Source of the DNA: Rhizobium sullae
GTDB taxonomy: Bacteria > Pseudomonadota > Alphaproteobacteria > Rhizobiales > Rhizobiaceae
DNA: 64,000 bases
Assembly: GCF_025200715.1 (NCBI RefSeq)
Contig: NZ_CP104143.1
Location: 496,001-560,000, forward strand
Reading direction: 5' to 3'
Part shown: positions 26,673-36,260 of the stretch, piece by piece
Layout of the letters: each line of letters begins with the position of its first letter
How positions within the stretch are numbered: position 1 is the first letter of the stretch
Program-made: the position numbers and the translations under genes
The notes under the pieces: generated by a model
The model's input: the letters and a program-made list of their open reading frames with translations, nothing else
Database searches by the model: none
Told to the model about the DNA's origin: nothing

Positions 26673-27776
26673 TCACCAAATCTCCGTCTTCGATATCTTA
26701 ATCCCAAAGCCCTCGAGGCCGACATAGTGGCGCTCCCGGCTCGTCAGCAGCCTGATCGAGCTGACGCCGAGGTCTTTCAGGATCTGTGCGCCCAATCCGA
26801 TTTCCAGCCATTCGCTTTCGCGGGTCTTGGCTTCGGCGTGGGATTCGCGGTCCTGGCTGCGGCTCTTGCGGCCATTGTCGTAATGGCCGACGCCGACGGA
26901 GCCTTCGCGGAGGTAGACAATGATGCCGCGACCTTCCTCGGCGATCTTCTGCATGTAGTGGTCGACCGGGCTCTTCTTGCCGAAAAGGTCCTCGGCGACG
27001 TTTTCCGGATGCAGGCGAACCGGGATGTCGATGCCGTCGCGGATATCGCCGAAGACGACGGCGAGGTGCTGCATCGGGTCCCAGGGGAGTGAGTAGGTAT
27101 GTGCCTTGGCCTTGCCGAACGGCGTCTCGATATCGAAGCTGTCGCCGAGTTCGATCAGAGTTTCCTTGCGCTGGCGATAGGCAATGAGGTCGGCGACCGA
27201 GAGGACCTTCAGGCCGTGTTTTTCCGCGAAATCGATGACCTGCTGCCCACGCGTGACCGTGCCGTCATCGTTGACGAGCTCGCTGATGACGCCGATCAGC
27301 GGCAGTCCGGCAAGCCTGCAGAGATCGACAGCCGCTTCCGTATGGCCGGAGCGCATCAGGACGCCGCCTTCGCGGGCAACGAGCGGGAAGATGTGGCCGG
27401 GACGGACGAAATCGGCCGCACCGACATTCGGATTGGCGAGATTGCGCACCGTGAGCGTCCGGTCGTCAGCGGAAATGCCGGTCGTCGTGCCGTGCTTGAA
27501 ATCGACGGACACGGTGAAAGCCGTCGTATGCGCGGAGTCGTTTTCTGCCACCATGGCGTTGAGGTTCAGGCGCTTTGCCTCTTCCTTCGGCATGGGCGTG
27601 CAGACAATGCCGGAGGTATGGCGCACGATGAAGGCCATCTTCTCCGGCGTACAGTGGACGGCGGCGACGATAAGGTCGCCTTCGTTCTCGCGGTCGTCGT
27701 CATCCATGACGACGACGATCTCGCCGGCTTCGAAGGCTCGGATGGCATCGACGACACGCTTCTGGTCATAAGGCAT
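26673..27776 (-). CDS. ribB: 3,4-dihydroxy-2-butanone-4-phosphate synthase with degenerate RibA-like domain
   Basis: 367-residue protein making the four-carbon precursor of riboflavin from ribulose-5-phosphate. The RibB domain (about 1-200) holds the metal-binding MDDDDRENEGDL signature (D25-E30). The C-terminal region (about 205-367) aligns with GTP cyclohydrolase II, but its three zinc cysteines and catalytic loop are absent: the expected region reads RLHPENVAEDLFGKKSP. It is therefore probably a RibB with an inactive GCHII-like tail (the RibBX type). It lies 11 nt downstream of aroC on the same strand. Confidence 0.93.
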   Translation of the reverse strand: MPYDQKRVVDAIRAFEAGEIVVVMDDDDRENEGDLIVAAVHCTPEKMAFIVRHTSGIVCTPMPKEEAKRLNLNAMVAENDSAHTTAFTVSVDFKHGTTTGISADDRTLTVRNLANPNVGAADFVRPGHIFPLVAREGGVLMRSGHTEAAVDLCRLAGLPLIGVISELVNDDGTVTRGQQVIDFAEKHGLKVLSVADLIAYRQRKETLIELGDSFDIETPFGKAKAHTYSLPWDPMQHLAVVFGDIRDGIDIPVRLHPENVAEDLFGKKSPVDHYMQKIAEEGRGIIVYLREGSVGVGHYDNGRKSRSQDRESHAEAKTRESEWLEIGLGAQILKDLGVSSIRLLTSRERHYVGLEGFGIKISKTEIW

Positions 27777-27787
27777 GGGAGCAGTTC

Positions 27788-28885
27788 CTATTTCAGCCGG
27801 CCGGTCTGGCCGCGGTCGCGGAGGTAATGGTCGGCGATAGCACAGGCGACCATGGCTTCGCCGATCGGCACGGCGCGGATGCCGACGCAGGGGTCGTGCC
27901 GGCCCTTGGTGCGGATATCGACATTGTTGCCATCGGCATCGATCGAGCGCCGCTCGGTAAGAATGGAAGACGTCGGCTTGACCACAAAGCGCGCGACGAC
28001 CGGCTGGCCGGTCGATATGCCGCCTAGAATACCGCCGGCGTGGTTGGAAAGAAACAGCGGCTTGCCGTCATTGCCCATGCGCATCTCGTCGGCATTTTCC
28101 TCGCCGGTGATTTCGGCCGCACCGAAGCCGTTGCCGATCTCGACGCCTTTCACGGCATTGATCGACATCAGCAGCGAGGCGATGTCCTGATCGAGCTTGG
28201 CGTAAATCGGCGCGCCGAGCCCGGGCGGAACGCCTTCCGCCACCACTTCGACGACGGCGCCGATCGAGGAGCCGTTCTTGCGGATGCCGTCGAGATATTC
28301 CTCCCATACGGGAACGATCGTGGCGTCCGGTGAGAAGAAAGGATTTTGATCGACCTGATTCCAATCCCAGTTCTGGCGGTCGATCTTGTGTTTGCCGATC
28401 TGCACGAGGGCGCCTCGAACCTTCATGTCCGGCACGACGAGGCGGGCGATGCCGCCGGCCGCGACACGGGCCGCCGTTTCGCGCGCGGAGGAGCGGCCGC
28501 CGCCGCGATAATCGCGGATGCCGTATTTGACGTCGTAGGTGTAGTCGGCATGGCCGGGGCGGTATTGCCGGGAAATCTCGCCGTAATCCTTGGAGCGCTG
28601 GTCCGTGTTCTCGATTATCATCGAGATCGGCGTTCCGGTCGTGGTCATCGTCTCGCCGTCGGCGTCCAGCATCACGCCGGAAAGCACCTTCACGAGGTCC
28701 GCCTCGCGGCGCTGCGTCACGAAACGCGACTGACCGGGCTTGCGCTTATCGAGCCAGGTTTGAATGTCCTCCAGCCTGAAGCGCAGCCCGGGAGGGCAGC
28801 CGTCGACGACGCAGCCGAGCGAAGGCCCGTGGCTCTCGCCCCAGGTTGTCACGCGGAAGAGATGACCGAATGTATTGTGCGACAT
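27788..28885 (-). CDS. aroC: Chorismate synthase
   Basis: 365-residue FMN-dependent enzyme converting EPSP to chorismate, the last step of the shikimate pathway. Family signatures [29 protein letters not shown], the [13 protein letters not shown] motif and RSIDADG near the C-terminus are all present. The conserved length and start make the call firm. It forms a two-gene unit with ribB. Confidence 0.97.
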   Translation of the reverse strand: MSHNTFGHLFRVTTWGESHGPSLGCVVDGCPPGLRFRLEDIQTWLDKRKPGQSRFVTQRREADLVKVLSGVMLDADGETMTTTGTPISMIIENTDQRSKDYGEISRQYRPGHADYTYDVKYGIRDYRGGGRSSARETAARVAAGGIARLVVPDMKVRGALVQIGKHKIDRQNWDWNQVDQNPFFSPDATIVPVWEEYLDGIRKNGSSIGAVVEVVAEGVPPGLGAPIYAKLDQDIASLLMSINAVKGVEIGNGFGAAEITGEENADEMRMGNDGKPLFLSNHAGGILGGISTGQPVVARFVVKPTSSILTERRSIDADGNNVDIRTKGRHDPCVGIRAVPIGEAMVACAIADHYLRDRGQTGRLK

Positions 28886-29030
28886 ATGTTCCGACCACGC
28901 GCGTCAACCCGCGCCATTCTCCAAAATGCGCGACACTCATAGGCCAAAAAGAGGTGGAGGCAAAAGCCTTTCTTTGCGCGAAATCCGCGTGAGGAAGAAA
29001 TGCTGTTTCCGCAATTTGCAAACGATGCGC

Positions 29031-32000
29031 TCAGGAGGCGAGCCGCCATGGCGCGCCGTCCGCTGCAGCGGCGGTGAAGTCGTCGAAGGAGAGGGGCCGC
29101 GAGAAGGCGTAGCCCTGCAGCAGGTCGCAGCCGAGATCGCGCAGCATGTCCGCATGCGAAATCGTCTCGACCCCTTCCGCCACCGTTTCGACGCCGAGCG
29201 AGCGGGCGATATCGATGATTGAGCGTACCAGCGCGCGTTCCTGCGGCGAATGGAGGATTGGCTGCACCAGTTGGCGGTCGATCTTGAGCCTCTTTGGCTT
29301 CAGCTTCAGAAGGCTTACGATCGAGGTGTGGCCCGTGCCGAAATCGTCGATTTCGATATCGATGCCGAGCGCCTTGATACGGTCGAGATTGTGCGCCGCC
29401 ACGTCCTCGCTCTCGTCGAGGAAGATCGATTCCACTAGCTCGAAGGAGATTTCGCCGGGCCGGATCTGCAGGTCGCTCAGCGATTCGAAAAGGCTGCCGT
29501 CGTGCAGCCGCCGCGCCGAAACGTTGACGGAGACCTGCGGCACGGCAACGCCGAGTGCTGACCAGCGCATCTTGTCCTTCAGTGCGGTTTCGAGAACGAT
29601 GCGGTCGAGCTCCTGCACGACGTTGATCTCGTCGGCGATGCGCAGGAATTTGTCCGGCGTCAGCAAGCCGCGGGCCGGATGGTGCCAGCGCACCAGAGCT
29701 TCGACGCCGGTGAGCTGCATAGTCTGTGCGCAAAATTTCGGCTGGTACCAGGCCGTGAATTCGCCATTCTCGATGCCGGCGAGAATCTCGTCGGCGGTGC
29801 GCTTGCTGTTGATGATGTCGGCCTGGAGGTTCTGGTTGAAGAATTCGTAGCGATTCCGACCCAGGCTCTTGGCGCGATAGAGCGCGATATCGGCATTGAT
29901 CAGCACTTTGCGCGCGTCGACATGGATGCCGTTTGCAAGCGCGATGCCGATCGAAACGCCGCAGCGGCAGGGGAAGCCCTGGAAATTAACGGGCTGGCGC
30001 ATTTCTTCGATGATCCGGCCCGCCAGCGCGGCCATATCCTCATCGCCGACATCGAGGGCGAGGATGACGAACTCGTCGCCGCCGATACGCGCGACGACAT
30101 CGCTGCCGCGGACATTCTCCGAAAGCACTTTCGAAGCATGCACCAGCATCGCATCGCCTGCTGCATGGCCGAGCGTGTCATTAATCTGCTTGAAGCGATC
30201 GAGGTCGATATGGAGGATCGCGAATTTCTGCCGCTGCGACTGGCTGCCGGCAGTCAGGTTTTCCAGCGCGATGTCGAGCTTGCGGCGATTGGCAAGCGCC
30301 GTCAGCGGATCATGCAGCGAATTGTGCTCGATGCGATTCTTGGCAAGTTCGAGCTCGATATTCTTGGCAACCGCATCGTCCTTGGCTGCCTTGAGCTCGG
30401 CTGTCAGCAGCGCGTCTTCGGTGGCGTCGAACGCGACGCCGATGAGTTTCAGCTGTCCTGTTGCCGCCTGGTGCACCTTGCCGGTCGAGCGGACGTAGCG
30501 AATGCTGCCGTCCTCCGCCGGCACGCGGCAGATGAGCGTGTGCTTGTCGCCGAGCTTCTTGAAATGCCGTGCGCTTTCGAGCGCAAGATCACGATCGTCC
30601 GGATGAATGCGGGAAAGCCAGACATCCTGGGTCATGAACCCATGCCTTGGTTCTAACCCGTAGAGTTCATGCATGCGCTCGTCCCAGACGGAGCCGGCGG
30701 CGCCGAGCGTCGTCTCCCAAATACCGCATTGGTAGGAATCGAGCGCCAGGTCGAGGCGGGTTGAGAGTTCGGCAAGCTGCGTCTCGCGGCGGGAGAGTTC
30801 GTCCAGTGCCAATTCCAGCTCGGCATTCTTGATGTCGCTGTTTTCCTTCGCCTTGCGCAGCATATCGGCGGCCTCAGCGTCTGCAGTCACGTCCGCGACG
30901 ATGCCGATCGTCCTGCCGGTTCCCCCCGCATCCGTATAGAAGGAGCCGACCGACCGCAGATGCCGGACGCCGCCGTTCGAAAGCCTGACGCGGTACTGAG
31001 CCGTGCAGGAGGTGCCCGCCAGGCTGCAGTTGAAGAAGTGTGTTTCGGCGATCGGCCGGTCTGCCGCCACGATTGCCTCGAGCCAGCTTTCAAGCGGATG
31101 ACTGCCCTCGCCGGAAGGCTGGCCGTGAAGAGCCGAGGCCCGCGTATCCCAGTAAAGGCTGTGGCCATGATCCTGCAGTTCCCAGATGCCGATATTGGAG
31201 GAATCCAGCGCCAGGTTCAGCCGCTGCGAAAGCTCGAGCAGCTTCCCCTCGCGCGCCTCCAGCTCGCTGATATTGCGGTTGCGCTCGCCAAGCAGCAGGG
31301 TCGCGAAGAAGATCGGGACGATGATGACGCAGCCGGCGGCGATGATGATCAAGCGAAGCTGAAGCTGGTTCGGCGGGGGTTCGTTCCATCCGGTCATCGG
31401 CACAGCCGAAAGTTCCCAGCGCCCGCCAGCAAAAGTGATCTTGCGCCGGAGCGGCTGTTTGTCGAACACATCGGCGCTGCCGAAGAAGGGAAGGGAGGAG
31501 CCCTCGGCCGCCGTGCCCAGGTCGCGCACCGCGATCGAAAGGTGGCCGAGATGCGGATAACGCTCCTGGTTTTCACTGTTGCGCGCGGGTTTTAGGCCGG
31601 TGTTCTCGTAGAACATATCCCGGTCGATGGTGACTTCGACTGCACCCCAGACGTTGCGCTGCCCGTTCTCCTTGACGAAGATCGGGAAGAAGATCGCGAA
31701 CGCATCCTTGCCGCTTCCGGTCGTGACCGGGCCGTAAAAGCGTGCCTGCTGGTCTCCCGTATTGCGCCTGACGGATTGGCGCAGCATCAGCGTTTGACGC
31801 ACATCCTTGCCAATGCGGCTCTTGCCGGGCTGCGGTGGGAAGACGCTGCTGACGACGAAATCCGGTGCGACGGCGATACTGATGAAATGGGGGTTCTGGA
31901 TGAGCACCCAATTGATCTGGCGCTCCATTTCCTCCTGGTTGGTTTTCGCGCTCACGGAAATCATGTTGGACAGATCGCGGGCGACGGTGATGTCCATGTT

Positions 32001-32216
32001 GATTTGTGCCGCCATGCGAGCGCGAATAAGGCTTGCTTCGTTTTCCGTGCGAATCTGCAGTTCCCGCAGATGGGCGGCCGTATTTGCGCGATCGAGTGTG
32101 AAGCCGACCCCAACGACCACAAATGCGACGAGAGTGGAAACCAGCAGTGAGACCCAGGTATTCTTGAGTAGCCGCCGTAAGTGAATATTGGCGCTGAGCC
32201 GCAAAAGCAAAAACAC
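29031..32216 (-). CDS. Sensor protein with two PAS domains, GGDEF and EAL domains
   Basis: 1061-residue membrane protein for cyclic-di-GMP turnover. TM1 is about residues 22-40, the periplasmic sensor about 45-285 and TM2 about 288-309. Two PAS/PAC units lie at about 330-450 and 480-602. The GGDEF motif is intact at 712-716 with an inhibitory I-site RGSD at 703-706. The EAL domain starts near 820 with VEALVRW (E839). Both catalytic signatures are preserved, so it may be bifunctional, with the I-site limiting synthesis. It is divergent from a small DUF1344 gene. The signal sensed is unknown. Confidence 0.92.
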   Translation of the reverse strand: MFLLLRLSANIHLRRLLKNTWVSLLVSTLVAFVVVGVGFTLDRANTAAHLRELQIRTENEASLIRARMAAQINMDITVARDLSNMISVSAKTNQEEMERQINWVLIQNPHFISIAVAPDFVVSSVFPPQPGKSRIGKDVRQTLMLRQSVRRNTGDQQARFYGPVTTGSGKDAFAIFFPIFVKENGQRNVWGAVEVTIDRDMFYENTGLKPARNSENQERYPHLGHLSIAVRDLGTAAEGSSLPFFGSADVFDKQPLRRKITFAGGRWELSAVPMTGWNEPPPNQLQLRLIIIAAGCVIIVPIFFATLLLGERNRNISELEAREGKLLELSQRLNLALDSSNIGIWELQDHGHSLYWDTRASALHGQPSGEGSHPLESWLEAIVAADRPIAETHFFNCSLAGTSCTAQYRVRLSNGGVRHLRSVGSFYTDAGGTGRTIGIVADVTADAEAADMLRKAKENSDIKNAELELALDELSRRETQLAELSTRLDLALDSYQCGIWETTLGAAGSVWDERMHELYGLEPRHGFMTQDVWLSRIHPDDRDLALESARHFKKLGDKHTLICRVPAEDGSIRYVRSTGKVHQAATGQLKLIGVAFDATEDALLTAELKAAKDDAVAKNIELELAKNRIEHNSLHDPLTALANRRKLDIALENLTAGSQSQRQKFAILHIDLDRFKQINDTLGHAAGDAMLVHASKVLSENVRGSDVVARIGGDEFVILALDVGDEDMAALAGRIIEEMRQPVNFQGFPCRCGVSIGIALANGIHVDARKVLINADIALYRAKSLGRNRYEFFNQNLQADIINSKRTADEILAGIENGEFTAWYQPKFCAQTMQLTGVEALVRWHHPARGLLTPDKFLRIADEINVVQELDRIVLETALKDKMRWSALGVAVPQVSVNVSARRLHDGSLFESLSDLQIRPGEISFELVESIFLDESEDVAAHNLDRIKALGIDIEIDDFGTGHTSIVSLLKLKPKRLKIDRQLVQPILHSPQERALVRSIIDIARSLGVETVAEGVETISHADMLRDLGCDLLQGYAFSRPLSFDDFTAAAADGAPWRLAS

Positions 32217-32455
32217 GTCCCCCTTGTTCGGCGGAACTCTAGGAGGAACCGGTTAATTTACGATTTCCCGATGGTTCGTCTTCGCTGCTTGTAATGAAGT
32301 GCGCCCTAATGGTTAGCGGTTGCTCTTGCTTATTGTTAAAATGCTATTCATCAATGAGGCGCGGAAAGTCATTCTTCCGGGCAATTTTCGCCATATTCAG
32401 GAGCTTATCTGTGTTTCACCGGATTTTTGCGTCGAGTTTCATGAGGGTTGCCGCG

Positions 32456-32716
32456 ATGCGTTTTTTTGTTGCCACGCTGCTGGCTACAGCAAGTTTCCTG
32501 TCGCCCATCAGCGGCTTTGCGGAAAGCGCCGACGTCGAAGCGACCATCAAAACGGTCGACATGAACAGCCTCAGCCTGACGCTTGATGACGGCAAGACCT
32601 ATCAGGCGCCGGAGGAGTTCAACTTCGAGGGGCTGAAGGCCGGCGTGAAGGTGGTGATCTTCTACACGGAAGTCGATGGCAAGCGGGTGATCAACGACCT
32701 CGATATCGTGCAGTGA
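32456..32716 (+). CDS. DUF1344 small exported protein
   Basis: 86-residue protein. Residues 1-24 form a signal peptide (FFVATLLATASFLSPISGFA). The mature part is a small beta domain with EATIKTVDMNSLSLTLDDG and GVKVVIFYTEVDGKRVINDL, matching DUF1344, a Rhizobiales family of unknown role. ATG at 32456 has GAGGG 8 nt upstream; the in-frame ATG at 32441 would add five residues before the signal peptide. It is convergent with the phosphatase gene. Confidence 0.8.
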   Translation: MRFFVATLLATASFLSPISGFAESADVEATIKTVDMNSLSLTLDDGKTYQAPEEFNFEGLKAGVKVVIFYTEVDGKRVINDLDIVQ

Positions 32717-32722
32717 GAGGGA

Positions 32723-33313
32723 TTATATCCAGCCGATCAGTCTTCTTGCGGTGTCGATCTTCAGGATGCGGTCCTGCGGAATCTCCCCCTCGGCAGCCTC
32801 GTGCTTCGGCAGGTCCGCGATCATCTTGAAAAGGCTGCGGATGACGCCGCCATGCGTGACACAAACGGTCGGGCACTCGATCGAATTCAGCCATGAGCGG
32901 ATGCGCCACGACATGATCTCGTAGCTTTCAGCATCGTTGCCCGGCGGAATGAAATCCCACTTATTGATATTGCGCTCGTTGATGCGCTCGCGCTGCGTCG
33001 CCTTCAGTTCCTTGATCGTAAAGCCTTCCCAGTCGCCGAAGGAAACCTCGACCAGCCGATCGTCCGGGCGGTAGTCCTTTGGCGGCAGGCCCATCGCCGC
33101 GCGCATGATCTCCATCGTCTCGCGCGTGCGCTGGAGCGGGCTTGCGACGAAATCGAAGGAAATGGCTTCGACCCTGAGAATCTCGGCCATATCGATGCCG
33201 TTCAGCCGCGCCTGTTCGCGGCCGATGGCGTTCAGCGGAATATCCTTCTGGCCCTGCAGGCGGCGTTCGGCATTCCAGTCGGTCTGACCGTGTCGGACCA
33301 CATAGATGAGCAA
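32723..33313 (-). CDS. Histidine phosphatase superfamily protein
   Basis: 196-residue phosphoglycerate-mutase-like protein. The phosphohistidine motif is VVRHGQTDWN near the N-terminus; the second histidine is in CVTHGGVIRSLF; the SPLQRTRET segment is also present. Such proteins are usually broad phosphatases (GpmB/CobC type) rather than glycolytic mutases. It lies just downstream of fabI on the same strand. Confidence 0.9.
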   Translation of the reverse strand: MLIYVVRHGQTDWNAERRLQGQKDIPLNAIGREQARLNGIDMAEILRVEAISFDFVASPLQRTRETMEIMRAAMGLPPKDYRPDDRLVEVSFGDWEGFTIKELKATQRERINERNINKWDFIPPGNDAESYEIMSWRIRSWLNSIECPTVCVTHGGVIRSLFKMIADLPKHEAAEGEIPQDRILKIDTARRLIGWI

Positions 33314-33340
33314 GGCAGGTTCCGCTTGATTGGACTTCGA

Positions 33341-34159
33341 TCAGTCTTTGATAACCGAAATATCCGGCGCGTCTACCGCCTTCATCCCGATCACATGATA
33401 GCCGCTGTCGGCATGGTGTACTTCACCCGTGACCGAGCGCGAGAGGTCCGACAGCATGTAAAGGCCGACATCGCCGACATCTTCGATGGTGACGGTACGG
33501 CGGAGCGGAGCGTTGTACTCGTTCCACTTCAGGATATAGCGGAAATCGCCGATGCCGGAGGCTGCGAGCGTCTTGATCGGGCCTGCCGAAATCGCGTTGA
33601 CGCGGATGTTCTTCGGTCCGAGATCAACGGCGAGATACTTGACGCTCGCCTCGAGCGCTGCCTTGGCAACACCCATGACGTTGTAGTTCGGCATGACCTT
33701 CTCGGCGCCGTAATAGGTGAGCGTCAGCAGCGATCCGCCCTCTGTCATCAGCTTCTCGGCGCGGCGTGCGACAGACGTGAACGAATAGACGGAAATCTGC
33801 ATCGTCTTGGCGAAATTGTCCGGCGAAGTGTCGACATAGCGACCGGTCAGCTCGTCCTTGTCCGAGAAGCCGATCGCGTGAACGACGAAATCGATCTTGC
33901 CCCACATCTTTTCGACGTTCTCGAAAACGGCATCAATGCTCGCTTCGTCGCTGACATCACAGTGGCCGGCGAGTACGCCACCGAGTTCGGCAGCCAGCGG
34001 CTCGACTCGCTTCTTCAGGGCATCGCCCTGATATGTAAATGCAATTTCGGCGCCCTGTGCATGAATGGCTTTGGCAATGCCCCACGCAATCGAACGATTG
34101 TTGGCGACGCCCATGATGACGCCGCGCTTGCCTGACATGAGGCCTGTTGCTTGAGCCAT
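33341..34159 (-). CDS. fabI: Enoyl-[acyl-carrier-protein] reductase (NADH)
   Basis: 272-residue SDR enzyme reducing trans-2-enoyl-ACP in each round of fatty-acid elongation. FabI-type signatures are GVANNRSIAWGIAKA, AFTYQG and HAIGFSDKDEL, plus the catalytic Y-x6-K in PNYNVMGVAKAALEASVKYL (Y159, K166). Rhizobia often carry two FabI copies; whether this is the main one cannot be judged here. Confidence 0.95.
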   Translation of the reverse strand: MAQATGLMSGKRGVIMGVANNRSIAWGIAKAIHAQGAEIAFTYQGDALKKRVEPLAAELGGVLAGHCDVSDEASIDAVFENVEKMWGKIDFVVHAIGFSDKDELTGRYVDTSPDNFAKTMQISVYSFTSVARRAEKLMTEGGSLLTLTYYGAEKVMPNYNVMGVAKAALEASVKYLAVDLGPKNIRVNAISAGPIKTLAASGIGDFRYILKWNEYNAPLRRTVTIEDVGDVGLYMLSDLSRSVTGEVHHADSGYHVIGMKAVDAPDISVIKD

Positions 34160-34281
34160 ATTTTGCCCCCTAATGATCCAATTGGAAATTGGCTATGGCA
34201 TAGGCCGTCCACCGGTTCAAGATTGCGGGCAATCATCAACTGTAAGGGATCGTAATAAAGGGTGCGCTTGTCACGAAAATT

Positions 34282-35439
34282 TCACAGAAACAGCCCTTCG
34301 CGCATGCTTCGCATGAGATCCGTGACTTTATCGTCCGGCTTTTCCCACAACATAATGCGCAGTTCGACGACCAGGTCGCCCTTTCCGCCGGTGTCGTCGG
34401 GCAGGCCCTGGCCGGAGATTCGGATCGTCTTGTCGGATCCTGACCAGGCGGGAACGGTGACGTCGACCGGCCCGTTCGGTCCGTCGATGCGTGCTTCGGT
34501 GCCGAGAACGGCATTTTCGATCGTCACAGGAAGCACGGTATGCAGGTCGAAGCCATCGACGGTGAAACGCGCGTCGGGCGCGATGTGGATGCTGACGACT
34601 GCATCGCCGCGCTGCATGTTCGGCAGCTTGTAGCCCTGACCCTTCAGCCGGACCTGATGGCCCTCCCGCGTTCCGGCCGATAGTGCGAAGCTTGCCTCGC
34701 GGCTCTCGCCGAGCTGCACGGTGGCCCAGTTACCTTTCAGTATATCTTCTATTGTTACGGTCGTCTGAGCAAACTGATCCGGCGCCTTTTCCGGTGCGGG
34801 CGTGCTGCCGGTGAAGCGGCGCACGAGCGACGTCAGGATGCTCAAGGGCTGAAGAATGCCGCCAGCAGCCGCGACGGCAGCAGTTTCTGCACCTTCCTCC
34901 TCGGGCTTGATTGCCTCCGCCTCCGGTTTGCCTGCCTCCGCCTCCGGTCGCCGGCTGGCATTTGCCTGTGGATGAACCGTCGCGCCTGCGCTTGCAGCTT
35001 TAGCCTGCGCGCCAAAAATGCGCTCGACCATGTCTTCGGCGGATTCCGGACTGGCCTGCTGCTGCTTTGCCGCTTCGGCGGCGGCCCTCGCCGCCTTTTG
35101 CGCGTTGGCGCGGGTGAGTTCTTCCATCACCCGTTCGGCATTCGCCTGTGCTGCCTTCGCCCGGACCGCCGCCTCGCGGGCGGCCTGCCGCTGTTGCATG
35201 ATCGTATCGCCGCTCACGCGCGCCTCCGCCATCCGTGCGGCCGTATCGAAAAGGCTGCGCTTCTTGGGGTCCTTCAATGTCTCATAGGCGCGACCGACCT
35301 CGGCGAAACGCGCCGTTGCCGTCGGGTCGCCCTGGTTATGGTCCGGATGGACGGCCTTGGCCTTGTTGCGCCAAGCGGCCTTGATCTCGTCTGCCCCTGC
35401 GTCCTGAGGAACGCCCAAAATCTTATAAGGATCGCGCAT
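34282..35439 (-). CDS. DnaJ-family co-chaperone (CbpA-like)
   Basis: 385-residue protein. The J domain (1-70) has the HPD tripeptide at 31-33 in KAVHPDHNQGD. A long Ala/Glu/Gln-rich, probably coiled or disordered linker (about 85-210) with KPEAEA repeats follows. The DnaJ C-terminal substrate-binding domain (about 240-370) includes SGQGLPDDTGGKGDLVVELR. The Gly/Phe region and zinc finger are missing, so it is a class II/CbpA-like co-chaperone rather than DnaJ proper. ATG at 35439 begins the J domain. Confidence 0.9.
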   Translation of the reverse strand: MRDPYKILGVPQDAGADEIKAAWRNKAKAVHPDHNQGDPTATARFAEVGRAYETLKDPKKRSLFDTAARMAEARVSGDTIMQQRQAAREAAVRAKAAQANAERVMEELTRANAQKAARAAAEAAKQQQASPESAEDMVERIFGAQAKAASAGATVHPQANASRRPEAEAGKPEAEAIKPEEEGAETAAVAAAGGILQPLSILTSLVRRFTGSTPAPEKAPDQFAQTTVTIEDILKGNWATVQLGESREASFALSAGTREGHQVRLKGQGYKLPNMQRGDAVVSIHIAPDARFTVDGFDLHTVLPVTIENAVLGTEARIDGPNGPVDVTVPAWSGSDKTIRISGQGLPDDTGGKGDLVVELRIMLWEKPDDKVTDLMRSMREGLFL

Positions 35440-35708
35440 AATAAACCGCCGGTGTTCCGATGCGGTGTGCCTGTCCTTGCCCAGCACCCCGATGCCCAAT
35501 GACAACTCTCTGCGCGCCATCTGGCCCATTTGAGAGGAACCGGAACACGCGTCTGTGAGCCGATCGTGCGTCAGAGTTACTAATCAGTCCTTATTTTTGG
35601 GGAGGGGAATGCGGCTTTCTCCGCAAATGGTTAGCTTTCTGCTAAGCATCGCGGCGGCGATTAATCATCGGAAGCGCGCGACCTTGGGTCTCGACATACT
35701 GCCGGACA

Positions 35709-36206
35709 ATGTCCAAAGGCGCGCCGCCGCATGACGCGGCGAAGGCGGCGCGCCAACGGCTGCACTGGCAACACGTGACGACGACGCGCATCGCGAAGCG
35801 CTTCGGGGCGGCCGTCCTCGAGGACCTGAAGATCAGGAACATGAGCGCCTCGGCGAAAGGGACCGTCGAAGAGCCGGGCAGGAACGTCGCCCGGAAGGCT
35901 GGCCTCAGTCGCTCGATCCTCGCGGCGGCGTGGTACCGCTTCGAGCTGTTGCTGACTGACAAGCTTGCCTTCCTCGGCGGAAGCGTCGTGAAGGTCGATC
36001 CGAGATACACGTCCGTGACCTGCTCAAAGTGTGGGTCGAGAGACAAGGCAAACCGCGAAAACCAAGCGAAGTTCCTCTGCCTCTCCTGCGGACACGCAGA
36101 CCACGCCGACGTCAACGCGGCGGTCAACATACTCCTGGCTGGAACACTGCCATCGGCGGCGTCGGAGACTTCCGGCGGGAGCCGAGGACTCGAAAGGGCG
36201 GCCTAA
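35709..36206 (+). pseudogene. tnpB: Truncated TnpB (IS200/IS605-type RNA-guided nuclease) remnant
   Basis: 165 codons of the C-terminal half of a TnpB protein. Present are the RuvC-II glutamate in AAVLEDLKIRNM, the zinc-ribbon cysteines (CSKCGSRDKA and CLSCGHADHA) and the RuvC-III aspartate in HADHADVNAAVNIL. The N-terminal recognition domains and the RuvC-I aspartate are missing, so it cannot cleave DNA. No transposase (tnpA) is present. The frame stays open a little upstream of 35709, but the sequence there is no longer TnpB-like, marking the truncation. A right-end-like hairpin follows the stop codon. Confidence 0.8.
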
Positions 36207-36245
36207 AGCCGCCCCTGAAAATCCCCGTCAGGGCGGGAAGATGTT
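36207..36245 (+). ncRNA. Right end of the IS element, 3' part of an omegaRNA scaffold
   Basis: Directly after the tnpB stop is an imperfect hairpin (CCGCCCCTGA ... TCAGGGCGG). It includes AATCCCCGTCAGGGCGGG and ends GGAAGATGTTAA, closely resembling the conserved right end of TnpB-carrying IS200/IS605 elements. In active elements this forms the 3' scaffold of the guide RNA. Here it is probably a relic. Confidence 0.5.
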
Positions 36246-36260
36246 AAGTTTTGAAGCGGA

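Noticed and set aside
35530..36260. A complete IS200/IS605 element
   Set aside because: No TnpA, no left end, and the N-terminal half of TnpB is missing; only the 3' part remains.
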